Shown: positions 1-10,049, counted from the stretch's first letter. The stretch: DNA of 64,000 nt from Dickeya chrysanthemi NCPPB 402 (GCF_000406105.1 NZ_CM001974.1:233050-297049); one strand, 5' to 3'. Made by a program: numbers and translations. Notes: generated by a model not told the origin, from the letters alone.

Positions 1-497
1 TGTTCTTCGAGCGTTTGAGCGTCTCGGCGCAGAAACTGGAAAATGCGGTGGAGTTCTACGGCGCGATTTCCAATAACAAGTTGCAAGGGCTGCCGGTTCA
101 GGTGGAAACCAACCATATTCACCTGCCGCCGGTGGTGGATGGCGTCGCCAGTGAAGGTATTATCCAGTTCTTCTTTGAAGATCAGCCGGATAATCAGGGG
201 TTCAATATCTATATTCTGGATGAGTCGAACCGGGTGGAAGTTTATCACCACTGCGAAGGCAGCAAAGAAGAGCTGGTGCGCGATGTCAGCCGCTTCTACT
301 CCTCATCGCATGATCGCTTTACCTACGGTTCCAGCTTTATCAATTTCAACCTGCCGCAGTTCTATCAGATCGTTCAATTGGACGGCCGCACGCAGGTGAT
401 CCCGTTCCGCAGCAGCGCGCTGTCTCATCTGTGCGTCACCCCCTCGTCTGAGGACAAGACGAGTCTGGTATTGAACCAACGTTTGCAGATGCTCTGA
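1..497 (+). CDS. cyaA: Adenylate cyclase, C-terminal part (truncated by window edge)
   Basis: This is the 3' end of class I adenylate cyclase, which makes cAMP from ATP in the cytoplasm and so feeds CRP control of carbon genes. The reading frame is open from the first base, so the start lies outside the window. About 165 residues are visible and match the regulatory C-terminal half of enterobacterial CyaA, including the stretches [27 protein letters not shown] and [22 protein letters not shown]. The last 25 residues diverge, as is usual for this family. It is convergent with cyaY, as in E. coli. Several predicted CRP sites later in this window would respond to its product. Identification is firm. 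Confidence 0.97.
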   Translation, partial: FFERLSVSAQKLENAVEFYGAISNNKLQGLPVQVETNHIHLPPVVDGVASEGIIQFFFEDQPDNQGFNIYILDESNRVEVYHHCEGSKEELVRDVSRFYSSSHDRFTYGSSFINFNLPQFYQIVQLDGRTQVIPFRSSALSHLCVTPSSEDKTSLVLNQRLQML

Positions 498-527
498 TTC
501 AGGGCCGGAAATCCGGGATGCATGAAG

Positions 528-550
528 TTGGGGCGCGCGGCGCGCCCCAA
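528..550. terminator. Bidirectional terminator between cyaA and cyaY
   Basis: A perfect 10-bp stem (TTGGGGCGCG pairing with CGCGCCCCAA) closes a 3-nt loop and is followed on the plus strand by TCTGTTTT. It lies between the convergent stops of cyaA and cyaY. Confidence 0.8.
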
Positions 551-556
551 TCTGTT

Positions 557-877
557 TTAGTCGAAATGAATCTCTTCGCCACTTTGTTCCGAGCAAGCCT
601 GCGCCAGCAGAGTCATGAAATCACTGCCGCTTCGGTCGCAAATCCAGCAGCCGTTCTGATAGTCGAAGTGGTAGCCGCCGCTTTTGGTCGCCAGCCAGAC
701 CTGATGCATCGGTTCCTGCCGATTGATTACGATCTTGCTGCCGTTTTCAAAACTCAGTGTCATCACGCCGCCGTTGGTTTCGTAGTCGATATCCGCATCG
801 CCATCAAACTGGTCCAGCGTTTCTTCTATCTTTAGCATCAGCGCGTCGGCCAATTGATGAAACTCGCTATCGTTCAT
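557..877 (-). CDS. cyaY: Frataxin-like iron-binding protein CyaY
   Basis: The 106-residue product matches bacterial frataxin, an acidic cytosolic protein that binds iron and modulates iron-sulfur cluster assembly on IscS-IscU. The N-terminal helix carries the acidic ridge ([15 protein letters not shown]), followed by the beta sheet with [21 protein letters not shown] and the conserved [16 protein letters not shown]. Length equals the E. coli protein. It is transcribed away from lptM and converges on cyaA, the standard enterobacterial layout. Confidence 0.96.
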   Translation of the reverse strand: MNDSEFHQLADALMLKIEETLDQFDGDADIDYETNGGVMTLSFENGSKIVINRQEPMHQVWLATKSGGYHFDYQNGCWICDRSGSDFMTLLAQACSEQSGEEIHFD

Positions 878-954
878 ATTCGATTCCTATTGATTTTCAT
901 GATCCACCTGCGATTATAGAGAGCATAGGTATCCGAATGACAGGTTTTAACGAA

Positions 955-1119
955 ATGAAAACTCTTTTTCGTCAGGGCGCACTGGCACTACTGGTGCTGT
1001 CGCTGGCTGGTTGTGGTTTAAAAGGTCCGCTCTATTTTCCGCCGGAGCAGCCGGTTCCGGCTAAAAAAACGCAGCAGCAAAACACCCAGGCTCCGCAAGC
1101 ATCATCCGCACGGCAGTAA
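955..1119 (+). CDS. lptM: Small outer-membrane lipoprotein LptM (YifL)
   Basis: This 54-residue lipoprotein has a short signal peptide and the lipobox LAGC with the acylated cysteine at residue 20. The invariant GLKGPLYFPP motif follows and identifies the YifL/LptM family, which assists oxidative maturation of the LptD-LptE lipopolysaccharide translocon. The tail is low-complexity (Q, A, P, S). I chose the second ATG at 955 because it aligns with the E. coli start and gives a compact signal sequence; an in-frame ATG at 937 would add six residues. It precedes dapF in the same direction. Confidence 0.93.
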   Translation: MKTLFRQGALALLVLSLAGCGLKGPLYFPPEQPVPAKKTQQQNTQAPQASSARQ

Positions 1120-1208
1120 GCCGCCGTGATACATAGGATGACTGAGGGTAATCTCGCGGGCTGCGACAGAATCACTGGCGCGCCCGTTTAACGCAGCGGG
1201 GTCAGGAA

Positions 1209-2033
1209 ATGCAGTTCTCTAAAATGCACGGTCTGGGCAATGATTTTATGGTTGTCGATGCTGTGACGCAGAATATCTATTTTTCACCGGAACTGATCCG
1301 CCGCTTGTCGGATCGGCATTGTGGGGTGGGGTTTGATCAACTGTTGATCGTCGAGCCGCCTTACGATCCCGAACTGGATTTTCACTACCGGATCTTCAAT
1401 GCCGACGGCAGCGAAGTGGCGCAGTGTGGCAATGGCGCGCGCTGCTTTGCGCGTTTTGTCCGCCTGAAAGGGTTGACCAGCAAGCGTGAGATTAATGTCA
1501 GTACGCATAACGGCCGGATGGTGCTGTCGGTAACGGAAGATGAACTGGTGCGGGTCAATATGGGCGAGCCCAATTTTGAGCCTCAGCAGGTGCCGTTTCG
1601 CGCCGTGAAGCCGGAAAAAACCTATATTCTGCGTGCCGCTGAACGCACGGTATTGTGCGGCGTGGTGTCGATGGGTAACCCGCACTGCGTGCTTCAGGTG
1701 GAGAATGTCGATAGCGCGCCGGTGGAAGAATTAGGGCCGTTGCTGGAAAACCATGAGCGTTTTCCGGAGCGTGCCAACGTGGGGTTTATGCAGGTGGTCA
1801 ATCCCCATCTTATCCGGCTGCGTGTGTTCGAACGTGGCGCGGGCGAAACGCAAGCCTGTGGCAGCGGCGCTTGCGCTGCGGTCGCGGTAGGGATCCAGCA
1901 AGGGTTGCTGGCGGCGGATGTCAAAGTGCAATTGCCGGGCGGCGAACTGGACATTCATTGGGACGGCCCCGGCCAGCCACTGTTTATGACCGGCCCGGCG
2001 ACCCATGTTTATGATGGATTCATTCATCTATGA
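1209..2033 (+). CDS. dapF: Diaminopimelate epimerase
   Basis: DapF converts LL- to meso-diaminopimelate for lysine and peptidoglycan synthesis in the cytosol. The 274-residue length and both halves of the fold match the family. The two catalytic cysteines are visible: C73 in QCGNGARC and a second in [12 protein letters not shown] near residue 217. The start ATG at 1209 follows a CAGGA Shine-Dalgarno and begins [13 protein letters not shown], the family N-terminus. Its TGA overlaps the ATG of the next gene by four bases, which points to translational coupling in a dapF-yigA-xerC-yigB operon. Confidence 0.98.
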   Translation: MQFSKMHGLGNDFMVVDAVTQNIYFSPELIRRLSDRHCGVGFDQLLIVEPPYDPELDFHYRIFNADGSEVAQCGNGARCFARFVRLKGLTSKREINVSTHNGRMVLSVTEDELVRVNMGEPNFEPQQVPFRAVKPEKTYILRAAERTVLCGVVSMGNPHCVLQVENVDSAPVEELGPLLENHERFPERANVGFMQVVNPHLIRLRVFERGAGETQACGSGACAAVAVGIQQGLLAADVKVQLPGGELDIHWDGPGQPLFMTGPATHVYDGFIHL

Positions 2034-2731
2034 AAAATGTGGAAGAGCAGGCTGAACGTCAGGCGCTGACTGACGAACTGGTGTTGCAGCATCTGCGCCA
2101 GCACCCTGACTTTTTCATTCGCCATGCCCACCAGGTTGAGACTTTGCATATCCCTCATCCGGTGCGTGGCAGCGTGTCGCTGGTGGAGTGGCAGCTCGCC
2201 CGTCAGCGTAACCGCATTCAGTTTCTGGAAGAAGAAATCGCCCTGCTGATGGAGCAAGCGACCCGCAACGAAGCACTGTTCAGTCAACTGCTGCAGTTGC
2301 AAATGGCGCTTTCCACCGCCGATTCGTTGCAGGAACTGCTCGACAGGCTGCACCGTTGGGCACGTCAATTAGGGCTTGCGGGTGCGGCTATCCGCCTGTT
2401 TACCGACCGCTGGCGTATCGGTGCGCCTTCCGATTTCACCCATCTGTCGCTCAACCGGACGCTGTTCGAGCCGTTGCGCATTCAGCGACTGGGCGAACGA
2501 CAGCATTATCTTGGCACGCTGAACGGCCCGGAGCTGTTGCTGCTGCTGCCTCAGGCGCGTCATGTCGGTTCGGTGGCGCTATCGCTGATGGGAAAACACG
2601 GCGATTTGGGGTTGTTGATTTTCAGCAGCCGCGATAGCCACCATTATCAGGACGGCATGGGCACTGAGCTGCTGCAACATCTGGCGACGGTCGTGCCGGT
2701 GTTGCTGGAGCGATGGATTGAATGCCTATGA
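2030..2731 (+). CDS. yigA: DUF484 family protein YigA
   Basis: A 233-residue cytosolic protein of the DUF484 family, which has a GAF-like fold and no settled function. It shows the family N-terminus ([35 protein letters not shown], given here only as a position guide at residues 20-55), a coiled-coil stretch around residues 60-85, and a GAF-like C-terminal half. It overlaps dapF by 4 bp upstream and xerC by 4 bp downstream. The dapF-yigA-xerC-yigB order is conserved in Enterobacterales, so co-expression is likely, but the link between the functions is unknown. Confidence 0.93.
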   Translation: MKNVEEQAERQALTDELVLQHLRQHPDFFIRHAHQVETLHIPHPVRGSVSLVEWQLARQRNRIQFLEEEIALLMEQATRNEALFSQLLQLQMALSTADSLQELLDRLHRWARQLGLAGAAIRLFTDRWRIGAPSDFTHLSLNRTLFEPLRIQRLGERQHYLGTLNGPELLLLLPQARHVGSVALSLMGKHGDLGLLIFSSRDSHHYQDGMGTELLQHLATVVPVLLERWIECL

Positions 2732-3636
2732 ACCCCGATTCCCCCCTGTCGGCGCCGGCCGAAGCCTTTCTGCGTTATCTGCGGGTTGAACGGCAACTGA
2801 GCCCACTGACGCAACGCAGCTACGCCCATCAGTTACAGGTTATTATCGAGATGCTGTCGGCATCCGGCATTGCTGAGTGGCAGGCGTTGGATGCGGCCGG
2901 CGTGCGGGCGGTGGTCGCGCGCAGCAAGCGCGATGGCCTGAACGCGGCCAGTCTGGCGCAACGTTTGTCTGCGTTACGCAGCTTTCTTGACTGGCTGGTC
3001 GGCCGTGGCGAGCTCAAGGCCAACCCTGCCCGCGGTGTACCCGCGCCGAAAGCCGGGCGGCATCTGCCCAAAAACATGGATGTGGATGAAATAGACCGCC
3101 TGCTGGATATCGATCTTAACGATCCGCTGGCGGTGCGTGACCGCGCCATGCTGGAGGTGATGTACGGCGCCGGGCTGCGTCTGGCGGAGCTGGTCGGGCT
3201 GGACTGCGGGCACATCAATCTGGCAAGCGGCGAAGTGTGGGTGATGGGGAAAGGCAGTAAAGAGCGCAGGTTGCCTGTCGGTGCGATGGCAGTGACCTGG
3301 CTGACGCATTGGCTGGCGATTCGCGAGATTTATGCGCCAGAGGATGATGCTGTGTTTATCTCCAGTCTTGGCAAGCGTATTTCAATGCGTAACGTGCAAA
3401 AGCGTTTTGCCGAATGGGGCGTCAAACAAGGCGTGAACAGCCACGTAAATCCGCATAAGTTGCGGCATTCGTTTGCTACGCACATGCTGGAGTCCAGCGG
3501 CGATTTGCGCGCCGTGCAGGAGTTGTTGGGTCATGCTAACCTCTCCACCACCCAGATCTATACCCATCTGGACTTTCAACATCTGGCATCGGTGTACGAT
3601 GCCGCGCACCCACGCGCCAAACGAGGTAAATCCTGA
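2728..3636 (+). CDS. xerC: Site-specific tyrosine recombinase XerC
   Basis: XerC acts with XerD at dif to resolve chromosome dimers. The 302-residue product has the N-terminal SAM-like core-binding domain (residues 8-95) and the catalytic domain. All active-site residues are visible: R151 in GAGLRL, K175 in GKGSK, H243 and R246 in HKLRH, H269 in LLGHANL and the nucleophile Y278 in TTQIYTH. I chose the ATG at 2728 because it forms an ATGA overlap with the yigA stop; an ATG at 2722 would add two residues. The stop overlaps the yigB ATG (TGATG). Confidence 0.97.
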   Translation: MNPDSPLSAPAEAFLRYLRVERQLSPLTQRSYAHQLQVIIEMLSASGIAEWQALDAAGVRAVVARSKRDGLNAASLAQRLSALRSFLDWLVGRGELKANPARGVPAPKAGRHLPKNMDVDEIDRLLDIDLNDPLAVRDRAMLEVMYGAGLRLAELVGLDCGHINLASGEVWVMGKGSKERRLPVGAMAVTWLTHWLAIREIYAPEDDAVFISSLGKRISMRNVQKRFAEWGVKQGVNSHVNPHKLRHSFATHMLESSGDLRAVQELLGHANLSTTQIYTHLDFQHLASVYDAAHPRAKRGKS

Positions 3637-4352
3637 TGTATTTTTATCGCCCGCTTGGCCGGATTGAGGCCATCACCTTCGATTTGGACGATACCCTGTA
3701 CGACAACTGTGAGGTTATCCGGCGTACGGAGCAGGAGTCGTTGCGGTTCTTGCAGCACTACCATCCTGGTTTACAGACATTCACCAGCGAAGGCTTGCGG
3801 CAGTTACGGCAGGAGCTATTGGTGCAGGAGCCGGAGATTTATCACGATGTCACACACTGGCGCTGGCGCTCGGTACATCTGGCGATGACCCGGGTTGGTC
3901 TGTCTCCCAATGAAGCGGCGGCAGGCGCAGATGCGGTGATGGCGGAGTTTGCCCGCTGGCGCAGCGACATCATGGTGCCGCAGGAAACCCACGACACATT
4001 ACGTGCATTAGGACAACGTTGGCCGCTGGTGGCGATCACCAACGGTAATGCCGATCCCCATGCTTGCGGTCTTGGCGATTATTTTCAGTTTATTCTGCGC
4101 GCCGGCCCGGATGGCCGCTCCAAACCGTCCCATGATATGTACCAGCTCGCCGCCGGGCGGCTGAATTTACCGTTGCACAACCTGCTGCATGTGGGGGATG
4201 ATCTAACCACCGACGTGGCAGGAGCTATCCGCAGCGGCGTGCAATCCTGCTGGATTAACCTGCGTGACGGCAACCTGATGCAGATTCACGATTCCCGACT
4301 GCTGCCGCATGTGGAAATTTTCAGTTTGGCATCGCTAACCACATTGCTATAA
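3636..4352 (+). CDS. yigB: HAD-family FMN-pathway phosphatase YigB
   Basis: A 238-residue haloacid dehalogenase phosphatase. HAD motif I is FDLDDTLYD (residues 13-21), motif II is AITNGN, and motif III/IV is the GRSKPS lysine with [14 protein letters not shown]. coli YigB dephosphorylates the riboflavin intermediate 5-amino-6-(5-phospho-D-ribitylamino)uracil and also FMN. Its start overlaps the xerC stop by one base, so it is the last gene of the operon. A promoter with a LexA site for uvrD follows. Confidence 0.95.
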   Translation: MYFYRPLGRIEAITFDLDDTLYDNCEVIRRTEQESLRFLQHYHPGLQTFTSEGLRQLRQELLVQEPEIYHDVTHWRWRSVHLAMTRVGLSPNEAAAGADAVMAEFARWRSDIMVPQETHDTLRALGQRWPLVAITNGNADPHACGLGDYFQFILRAGPDGRSKPSHDMYQLAAGRLNLPLHNLLHVGDDLTTDVAGAIRSGVQSCWINLRDGNLMQIHDSRLLPHVEIFSLASLTTLL

Positions 4353-4366
4353 TCCTGCTACTTTTA

Positions 4367-4382
4367 CTGTATATATGATCAG
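4367..4382 (+). promoter_or_regulatory. LexA (SOS) box upstream of uvrD
   Basis: CTGTATATATGATCAG fits the LexA consensus CTGT-N8-ACAG with one mismatch and lies 57 bp before the uvrD start. The E. coli uvrD gene has an SOS box at the equivalent place. Confidence 0.8.
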
Positions 4383-4438
4383 TGGAATTTGTCTCCGATC
4401 CGGAGGCTGGGTTCCCTTTTGACGGATAACCGACGCCT

Positions 4439-6601
4439 ATGGACGTTTCTGACCTGCTCGACAGTCTGAATGATAAACAGCGTGACGCCGTGGCGGCGGC
4501 GCGCAGCAATATGCTGGTACTGGCTGGCGCAGGCAGTGGCAAAACCCGCGTTCTGGTGCACCGTATCGCCTGGTTGCTGACGGTGGAGAACTGCTCGCCT
4601 TATTCGATCATGGCGGTGACTTTTACCAACAAAGCGGCGGCGGAAATGCGCCACCGTATCGATCAGCTACTCGGCACCAGTCAGGGCGGGATGTGGATCG
4701 GCACCTTCCACGGGCTGGCGCATCGTTTGCTGCGTGCGCACCATCTGGATGCCGGTTTACCGCAGGATTTCCAGATTCTGGACAGCGAAGATCAACTGCG
4801 GTTGCTCAAGCGCCTGATTAAAGCACTGAATCTGGATGAGAAACAATGGCCGCCCCGTCAGGCGATGTGGTACATCAACGGCAAAAAAGACGAAGGATTG
4901 CGCCCGCAACATATCGACAGCTACGGCAACCCGGTGGAGCAGACCTGGTTGCGTATCTATCAGGCTTATCAGGAAGCCTGCGATCGCGCCGGGTTGGTGG
5001 ATTTTGCCGAACTGCTGCTGCGCGCCCATGAGCTGTGGCTCAACAAACCGCATATTCTCCAGCATTATCGCGACCGCTTTAACAACATTCTGGTGGATGA
5101 GTTTCAGGATACCAACCGCATTCAGTATGCCTGGATTCGCCTGCTGGCCGGCGACAGCGCCAAAGTGATGATCGTCGGCGACGACGACCAGTCGATCTAC
5201 GGCTGGCGCGGAGCGCAGGTGGAGAATATTCAGCATTTCCTGCGCGATTTCAATGACGTGACGACCATCCGTCTGGAGCAAAATTACCGTTCCACCGCCA
5301 ATATTCTCAATGCCGCCAACGCGTTGATTGCCCACAACGGCGATCGACTGGGTAAAAACCTGTGGACCGACGGCATTGAGGGCGAGCCGATTTCGCTCTA
5401 CTGCGCGTTTAACGAACTGGACGAAGCGCGGTTTGTGGTCAACCGCATCAAGGTGTGGCAGGAGGCGGGCGGGGCGCTCAGCGAATGCGCTATTTTGTAT
5501 CGCAGCAACGCCCAGTCACGCGTACTGGAAGAGGCGTTGTTGCAGCAAAGTCTGCCGTACCGGATTTATGGCGGTATGCGCTTTTTCGAACGGCAGGAAA
5601 TCAAGGACGCGCTGTCTTATCTGCGTTTGCTGACCAACCGCAACGACGATGCGGCCTTTGAGCGTGTGGTGAATACCCCGACGCGCGGCATCGGCGATCG
5701 CACCCTGGACGTGGTACGCCAGACGGCCCGCGACCGCCAGTTGACGTTATGGCAGGCGACGCGCGCGTTGTTGCAGGAAAAAGTATTGGCCGGGCGCGCC
5801 GCCGCGGCATTACAGCGCTTTCTGGAACTGGTGGATGCGCTCGCCAGCGATACCGCCGATTTACCGCTGCATGTGCAAACCGACCGGGTGATTCGTGATT
5901 CCGGGTTGTGGAGCATGTACGAGCAGGAGAAAGGTGAAAAGGGCCAGGCTCGGGTGGAAAACCTGGAGGAACTGGTGACGGCGACCCGCCAGTTCAGTTA
6001 TCAGGATGAAGATCAGGATTTGCTGCCGTTGCAGGCGTTTTTGTCTCACGCCGCGCTGGAAGCCGGCGAAGGGCAGGCGGACGCCTATCAGGACGCGGTG
6101 CAACTGATGACGCTGCACTCCGCCAAAGGGCTGGAATTCCCGCAGGTGTTCGTCGTCGGTATGGAAGAGGGGATGTTCCCCAGCCAGATGTCGTTGGATG
6201 AAGGCGGCCGTCTGGAAGAGGAGCGTCGGCTGGCCTATGTCGGCGTGACGCGGGCGATGCAGAAACTGACACTGACTTACGCCGAAAGCCGCCGGTTATA
6301 CGGTAAAGAGACTTACCACCGTCCGTCACGCTTCATCGGCGAACTGCCGGTCGAATGTGTGGAAGAGGTGCGGTTGCGCGCCAGCGTCTCGCGTCCGGTC
6401 AATCATCAGCGCCTGGGGACGCCAATCAGCCAGAGCGACACCGGGTATAAGCTGGGGCAACGGGTGCGCCACGCCAAGTTCGGCGAAGGTACCATCGTTA
6501 ACGTGGAAGGCAGCGGCGAACACTGCCGTATTCAGGTGGCGTTTGTCGGTCAGGGTATCAAATGGCTGGTGGCGGCTTACGCCCGTCTGGAGGCGGTCTA
6601 G
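4439..6601 (+). CDS. uvrD: DNA helicase II UvrD
   Basis: UvrD is the 3'-5' superfamily 1 helicase of nucleotide-excision and mismatch repair. The 720-residue length equals the E. coli protein. Walker A is AGAGSGKT with K35, Walker B is LVDEFQDTN, and further SF1 motifs include VGDDDQSIYGWRGA, LEQNYRS, TLHSAKGLEF and LAYVGVTRA. The C-terminal Tudor-like segment (GQRVRHAKFGEGTIVNVEG) binds RNA polymerase in the family. It is a single gene behind a LexA box, so SOS induction is expected. Confidence 0.98.
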   Translation: MDVSDLLDSLNDKQRDAVAAARSNMLVLAGAGSGKTRVLVHRIAWLLTVENCSPYSIMAVTFTNKAAAEMRHRIDQLLGTSQGGMWIGTFHGLAHRLLRAHHLDAGLPQDFQILDSEDQLRLLKRLIKALNLDEKQWPPRQAMWYINGKKDEGLRPQHIDSYGNPVEQTWLRIYQAYQEACDRAGLVDFAELLLRAHELWLNKPHILQHYRDRFNNILVDEFQDTNRIQYAWIRLLAGDSAKVMIVGDDDQSIYGWRGAQVENIQHFLRDFNDVTTIRLEQNYRSTANILNAANALIAHNGDRLGKNLWTDGIEGEPISLYCAFNELDEARFVVNRIKVWQEAGGALSECAILYRSNAQSRVLEEALLQQSLPYRIYGGMRFFERQEIKDALSYLRLLTNRNDDAAFERVVNTPTRGIGDRTLDVVRQTARDRQLTLWQATRALLQEKVLAGRAAAALQRFLELVDALASDTADLPLHVQTDRVIRDSGLWSMYEQEKGEKGQARVENLEELVTATRQFSYQDEDQDLLPLQAFLSHAALEAGEGQADAYQDAVQLMTLHSAKGLEFPQVFVVGMEEGMFPSQMSLDEGGRLEEERRLAYVGVTRAMQKLTLTYAESRRLYGKETYHRPSRFIGELPVECVEEVRLRASVSRPVNHQRLGTPISQSDTGYKLGQRVRHAKFGEGTIVNVEGSGEHCRIQVAFVGQGIKWLVAAYARLEAV

Positions 6602-6697
6602 TCTGTGTCTGTCCTGCGAGGTATCGCCATGATGTATCGTTCCGCCGCCGCTCATCGGATGTGAGGGTTGGACACAGACTAATCATCTGTTTGTCTG

Positions 6698-6727
6698 TTG
6701 ACAGCCTTTTTCATCTCGGCGTAACAT
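6698..6727 (+). promoter_or_regulatory. Probable corA promoter
   Basis: TTGACA (6698-6703) and TAACAT (6722-6727) are spaced by 18 bp in the uvrD-corA gap. Transcription from here would give a leader of about 250 nt containing the short reading frame at 6760 and a hairpin at 6815. No experimental start site is known to me. Confidence 0.5.
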
Positions 6728-6759
6728 GCGCCCATCATTATTCCCGGAGGACCCACGCC

Positions 6760-6816
6760 TTGGACACACCCAGTCGATACTGGCTCAATAACCTACTGAT
6801 TAGGTATAACTTCTAA
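6760..6816 (+). CDS. Putative corA leader peptide (CorL-like)
   Basis: A TTG-initiated frame of 18 codons encodes LDTPSRYWLNNLLIRYNF (initiator read as Met). A strong Shine-Dalgarno, GGAGGA, lies eight bases upstream. The frame lies in the corA leader and ends where a 9-bp hairpin begins. In Salmonella a short leader frame, corL, couples its translation to Rho-dependent termination ahead of corA. The position and size here fit that model. Assignment as CorL is inference from position and not from a sequence comparison. Confidence 0.5.
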   Translation: MDTPSRYWLNNLLIRYNF

Positions 6817-6843
6817 GGCTATCTTCCCTGCGCTGATAGCCTT
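6815..6843 (+). other. Leader RNA hairpin before corA
   Basis: AAGGCTATC (6815-6823) pairs perfectly with GATAGCCTT (6835-6843) around an 11-nt loop. It overlaps the stop codon of the leader peptide, so ribosome position could affect folding. It has no T-tract, so it is not an intrinsic terminator. Confidence 0.55.
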
Positions 6844-6984
6844 TGAGGTGATCAGCGATATCGTTTTGTCGCATCGAGTCAGCACCGTCTCACGGCCTGA
6901 AACCTGATGGTGACGTTTCCTCACCCTGTTTCTGTGTTTCAATCGCGTTTTGTCCCTCTTTGTTACATTTTGGGAGCATGGCCT

Positions 6985-7935
6985 ATGCTGAGCGCATTCA
7001 AACTCGATAACTGCCGTTTAACTCGCCTGGAACTGGATGAAAGCGACGATCTGACCACCTCATTATGGGTGGATTTGGTCGAGCCGGACGTCGAAGAGCG
7101 AGAATTCGTGCAGAATCAGCTGGGACAAAGCCTGGCGACCCGACCGGAACTGGAAGACATCGAGGCATCGGCCCGTTTTTTCGAAGATGAAGACGGGTTG
7201 CATATTCACTCATTTTTCTTTTTCGAAGACGCGGACGACCATGCCGGTAACTCTACAGTGGCGTTCACTATCCGCGATGGCCGTCTGTACACGTTGCGTG
7301 AGCGCGAACTACCGGCTTTCCGCCTCTATCGTATGCGCGCACGTGCTCAGACGCTGGTAGACGGCAACGCCTACGAACTGCTGCTCGACCTGTTTGAAAC
7401 CAAGATTGAACAGCTGGCGGACGAAATCGAAAATATCTACAGCGATCTGGAGTCCCTGAGCCGGGTGATCATGGATGGCCGTCAGGGCGATGAGTATGAC
7501 GATGCACTGTCGACGCTGGCGGAGCTGGAGGACGTGGGCTGGAAAGTGCGCTTGTGTCTGATGGATACCCAGCGTGCGCTCAACTTCCTGGTGCGTCGGG
7601 CCCGCTTGCCGAGCGGTCAACTGGAACAGGCGCGCGAGATCCTGCGCGATATCGAATCGCTGCTGCCGCATAACGAATCGCTGTTTCAGAAGGTTAACTT
7701 CCTGATGCAGGCGGCGATGGGGTTTATCAATATCGAGCAGAACCGCATCATCAAAATCTTCTCGGTGGTTTCGGTGGTATTCCTGCCGCCGACGCTGGTG
7801 GCATCCAGCTATGGTATGAACTTCGAATTCATGCCGGAACTGAAGTGGACGTACGGCTATCCTGGCGCGCTGGTGCTGATGTTGCTGGCCGGTCTGGCGC
7901 CGTATCTGTATTTCAAACGCCGTAACTGGCTGTAA
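6985..7935 (+). CDS. corA: Magnesium/cobalt/nickel transporter CorA
   Basis: CorA is the pentameric inner-membrane channel for Mg2+. The 316-residue length matches E. coli. The long cytosolic N-terminal domain and stalk helix precede two transmembrane helices near the C-terminus, with the ion-selectivity signature [11 protein letters not shown] between them and the basic tail YFKRRNWL. I chose ATG 6985, preceded by GGGAG, because it aligns with the family N-terminus MLSAF; the frame is open 26 codons further upstream. Control is probably through the leader at 6760-6843. Confidence 0.97.
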   Translation: MLSAFKLDNCRLTRLELDESDDLTTSLWVDLVEPDVEEREFVQNQLGQSLATRPELEDIEASARFFEDEDGLHIHSFFFFEDADDHAGNSTVAFTIRDGRLYTLRERELPAFRLYRMRARAQTLVDGNAYELLLDLFETKIEQLADEIENIYSDLESLSRVIMDGRQGDEYDDALSTLAELEDVGWKVRLCLMDTQRALNFLVRRARLPSGQLEQAREILRDIESLLPHNESLFQKVNFLMQAAMGFINIEQNRIIKIFSVVSVVFLPPTLVASSYGMNFEFMPELKWTYGYPGALVLMLLAGLAPYLYFKRRNWL

Positions 7936-8111
7936 TACCGCCCTTTCTCTGACGGATGACTCGTTGATCATAAGGCTGACGAGTCTCTGACCGTCCTCTT
8001 CCCCCCGACAGTGTTTGACAACGGACAGATTTAGCATCGATAGATGTCCGCCTGACGGGCTTCCGGGGTAGAATTGCTTCTCTAGCTTTGATGTTGTAAT
8101 AGGTGCTGTGC

Positions 8112-9170
8112 ATGGAGAGGTTTCCCGCGTCGACACAATGGTTCATGCTGCTGGCGGTTTCGTTGGTATTGGGGTTTGGTTTGCAGATTTACCATGTGCC
8201 GGCAGCCCTGCTGCTGGGGCCGATGTTGGTAGGGGTGACCATGGGCCTGAATGGCGCGACTATTCGTATTCCCCGCCCGTTGTTTTACGCCAGTAACGCC
8301 GTGCTGGGTTGTCTGGTGGCGCAAAGTCTCTCCCTGTCTATTTTGACGCCGTTGGTGAAAGAGTGGCCGCTGGTTTTATTTATCTTGCTGTCGACGCTGG
8401 TTGCCAGCGGGTTATCCGGCTGGTTGCTGATGCGCTACAGCGAGCTGCCGGGTACTACCGGCACCTGGGGGGCTTCTCCCGGAGGGGCCTCCGCCATGGT
8501 GGCGATGGCGGGTGATTTCGGCGCCGATGTCCGGCTGGTGGCGTTCATGCAGTATTTGCGGGTGCTGATGGTGACCGCGGCGGCGGCGTTTGTCGCCCGC
8601 GCCAGTCTTGGGCAAGATGCGCAAGCCAACAGCGCCTTACTGGTCTGGTTCCCCGAGCTGGACTGGCGTTTCCCGGCCACGCTGGTCGTCGCGTTTAGCG
8701 GCGCGTGGATCGGTCGGCGGTTGCGTATTCCTTCCGGACAATTGCTGGGGCCGATGATCATCGGCGCTATGTTGCATTCAACCGGCACGCTGGCATTGCA
8801 AACGCCGGAGTGGTTGCTGGCGCTGGCCTATGCGTTGATTGGCTGGAGCGTTGGGCTGGCGTTTACCCGGCCGGTATTTTTGCTGGCGTTGCGCACCCTG
8901 CCGAAAATGATGATGTCGATCGTCACGTTGATGCTGCTGTGCGGCGGGATGGCGCTGATGCTAACGCATCTGCTCTCGGTGGATATACTGACGGCGTATC
9001 TGGCGACCAGCCCCGGCGGGCTGGACTCCATCGCGATTATCGCCGCCGGCAGCCGGGTAGATATCGCGTTCGTCATCGCCATGCAGACGATGCGCCTGTT
9101 CTCTACCCTGATTTTCAGCCCGATGTTGTCACGTTACATCTCGCGTCATGCTGTGGCCGGCACGGCGTAA
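8112..9170 (+). CDS. AbrB-family (Gneg_AbrB) inner-membrane protein
   Basis: A polytopic membrane protein of about 350 residues with roughly ten hydrophobic segments arranged as two repeats. Each repeat contains a glycine/proline-rich loop (LLLGPMLVG and QLLGPMIIGA; TWGASPGGASAMVAMAGDFGAD and ATSPGGLDSIAIIAAGS). This is the family often annotated as AbrB regulator or ammonia monooxygenase. It is not a DNA-binding protein, and its substrate is unknown. I prefer ATG 8112, with AGGTG seven bases upstream, over the GTG at 8103. The 3' end overlaps the convergent rarD gene by 42 bp. Confidence 0.85.
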   Translation: MERFPASTQWFMLLAVSLVLGFGLQIYHVPAALLLGPMLVGVTMGLNGATIRIPRPLFYASNAVLGCLVAQSLSLSILTPLVKEWPLVLFILLSTLVASGLSGWLLMRYSELPGTTGTWGASPGGASAMVAMAGDFGADVRLVAFMQYLRVLMVTAAAAFVARASLGQDAQANSALLVWFPELDWRFPATLVVAFSGAWIGRRLRIPSGQLLGPMIIGAMLHSTGTLALQTPEWLLALAYALIGWSVGLAFTRPVFLLALRTLPKMMMSIVTLMLLCGGMALMLTHLLSVDILTAYLATSPGGLDSIAIIAAGSRVDIAFVIAMQTMRLFSTLIFSPMLSRYISRHAVAGTA

Positions 9171-10049
9171 CCGTCGCTGCATATAGAGCGCGTCGAGCGT
9201 GAATACGCCGAGCGCCAGCCAGATGAAGGCAAAGGTGACCAGTCGGTCCGGCGTGATGGTTTCGCCGTAGACCAGCACCGCCAACAGGAAGGTGAGCGTC
9301 GGCGCCAGATACTGAAAGAAGCCCAATGTCGATAAGCGCAGGCGGACGGCCGCGGCGGTAAACAGCAGCAGCGGCACGGTGGTGACGATGCCGGCCGCTA
9401 TCAGCAGCAGATTGAGCGATAACGGATTTTGGCTAAGGTGACTGGTCGGCGAATCGGCCAGCCATTCCAGATATACCAGCGCCGCAGGCAGCAACCACAG
9501 GGTTTCGAACAACATGCCGGTCTGGCCGTCGATGGCGATCTTTTTACGCAGCAAACCGTAAATGCCGAAGCTGAAGGCCAACGTGAGTGCAATCACCGGC
9601 AGTGAGCCGAGCGTCCACAACTGCACCAGTACGCCGCACACCGCCAGCAGCATCGCCAGCCATTGCGTCGGTCGAAAGCGTTCCCCAAGAAATAGCATCC
9701 CCAGCAGCACACTGACCAGCGGGTTAATGAAATAGCCCAGACTGGCTTCCAGCATATGGTTATGGTTGACCGCCCAGATATAAATCAGCCAGTTGCAGGC
9801 CACCAGGGTGGCGGTGATCGCCAGCAGCAATAACTGGCGCGGCCGCCGACAGGCGTTGCGCACCACGCCCCATTTACGGCACAGGCTCAGCAGCAACAAC
9901 ATAAAAAGAAACGACCAGATGATCCGGTGGCTGAGAATTTCATCAGCCGGCACCTGCCCAAGCTGTTTGAAATAGATTGGGGCAATCCCCCAGAGGATAT
10001 AGGCACCGAGGGCGAACAAAACCCCCTGACGGTGTTGTGGCATACTCAT
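9129..10049 (-). CDS. rarD: RarD, EamA-family permease
   Basis: A 306-residue inner-membrane protein with ten predicted transmembrane helices in two EamA repeats, matching RarD of E. coli. Conserved stretches include QGVLFALGAYILWGIAPIYFK, HMLEASLGYFINPLV and LSTLGFFQYLAPTLTFLLAV. Its substrate is not established. There are two adjacent in-frame ATGs (10049 and 10043) and no strong ribosome site decides between them. It converges on the AbrB-family gene with a 42-bp overlap of coding ends, so the two transcripts are antisense there. Confidence 0.92.
   Translation of the reverse strand: MSMPQHRQGVLFALGAYILWGIAPIYFKQLGQVPADEILSHRIIWSFLFMLLLLSLCRKWGVVRNACRRPRQLLLLAITATLVACNWLIYIWAVNHNHMLEASLGYFINPLVSVLLGMLFLGERFRPTQWLAMLLAVCGVLVQLWTLGSLPVIALTLAFSFGIYGLLRKKIAIDGQTGMLFETLWLLPAALVYLEWLADSPTSHLSQNPLSLNLLLIAAGIVTTVPLLLFTAAAVRLRLSTLGFFQYLAPTLTFLLAVLVYGETITPDRLVTFAFIWLALGVFTLDALYMQRRLRRAGHSMTRDVT

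Noticed and set aside
8112..9170. AbrB-type transcription regulator
   Set aside because: The family name is historical. The protein is a polytopic membrane protein with no DNA-binding motif.
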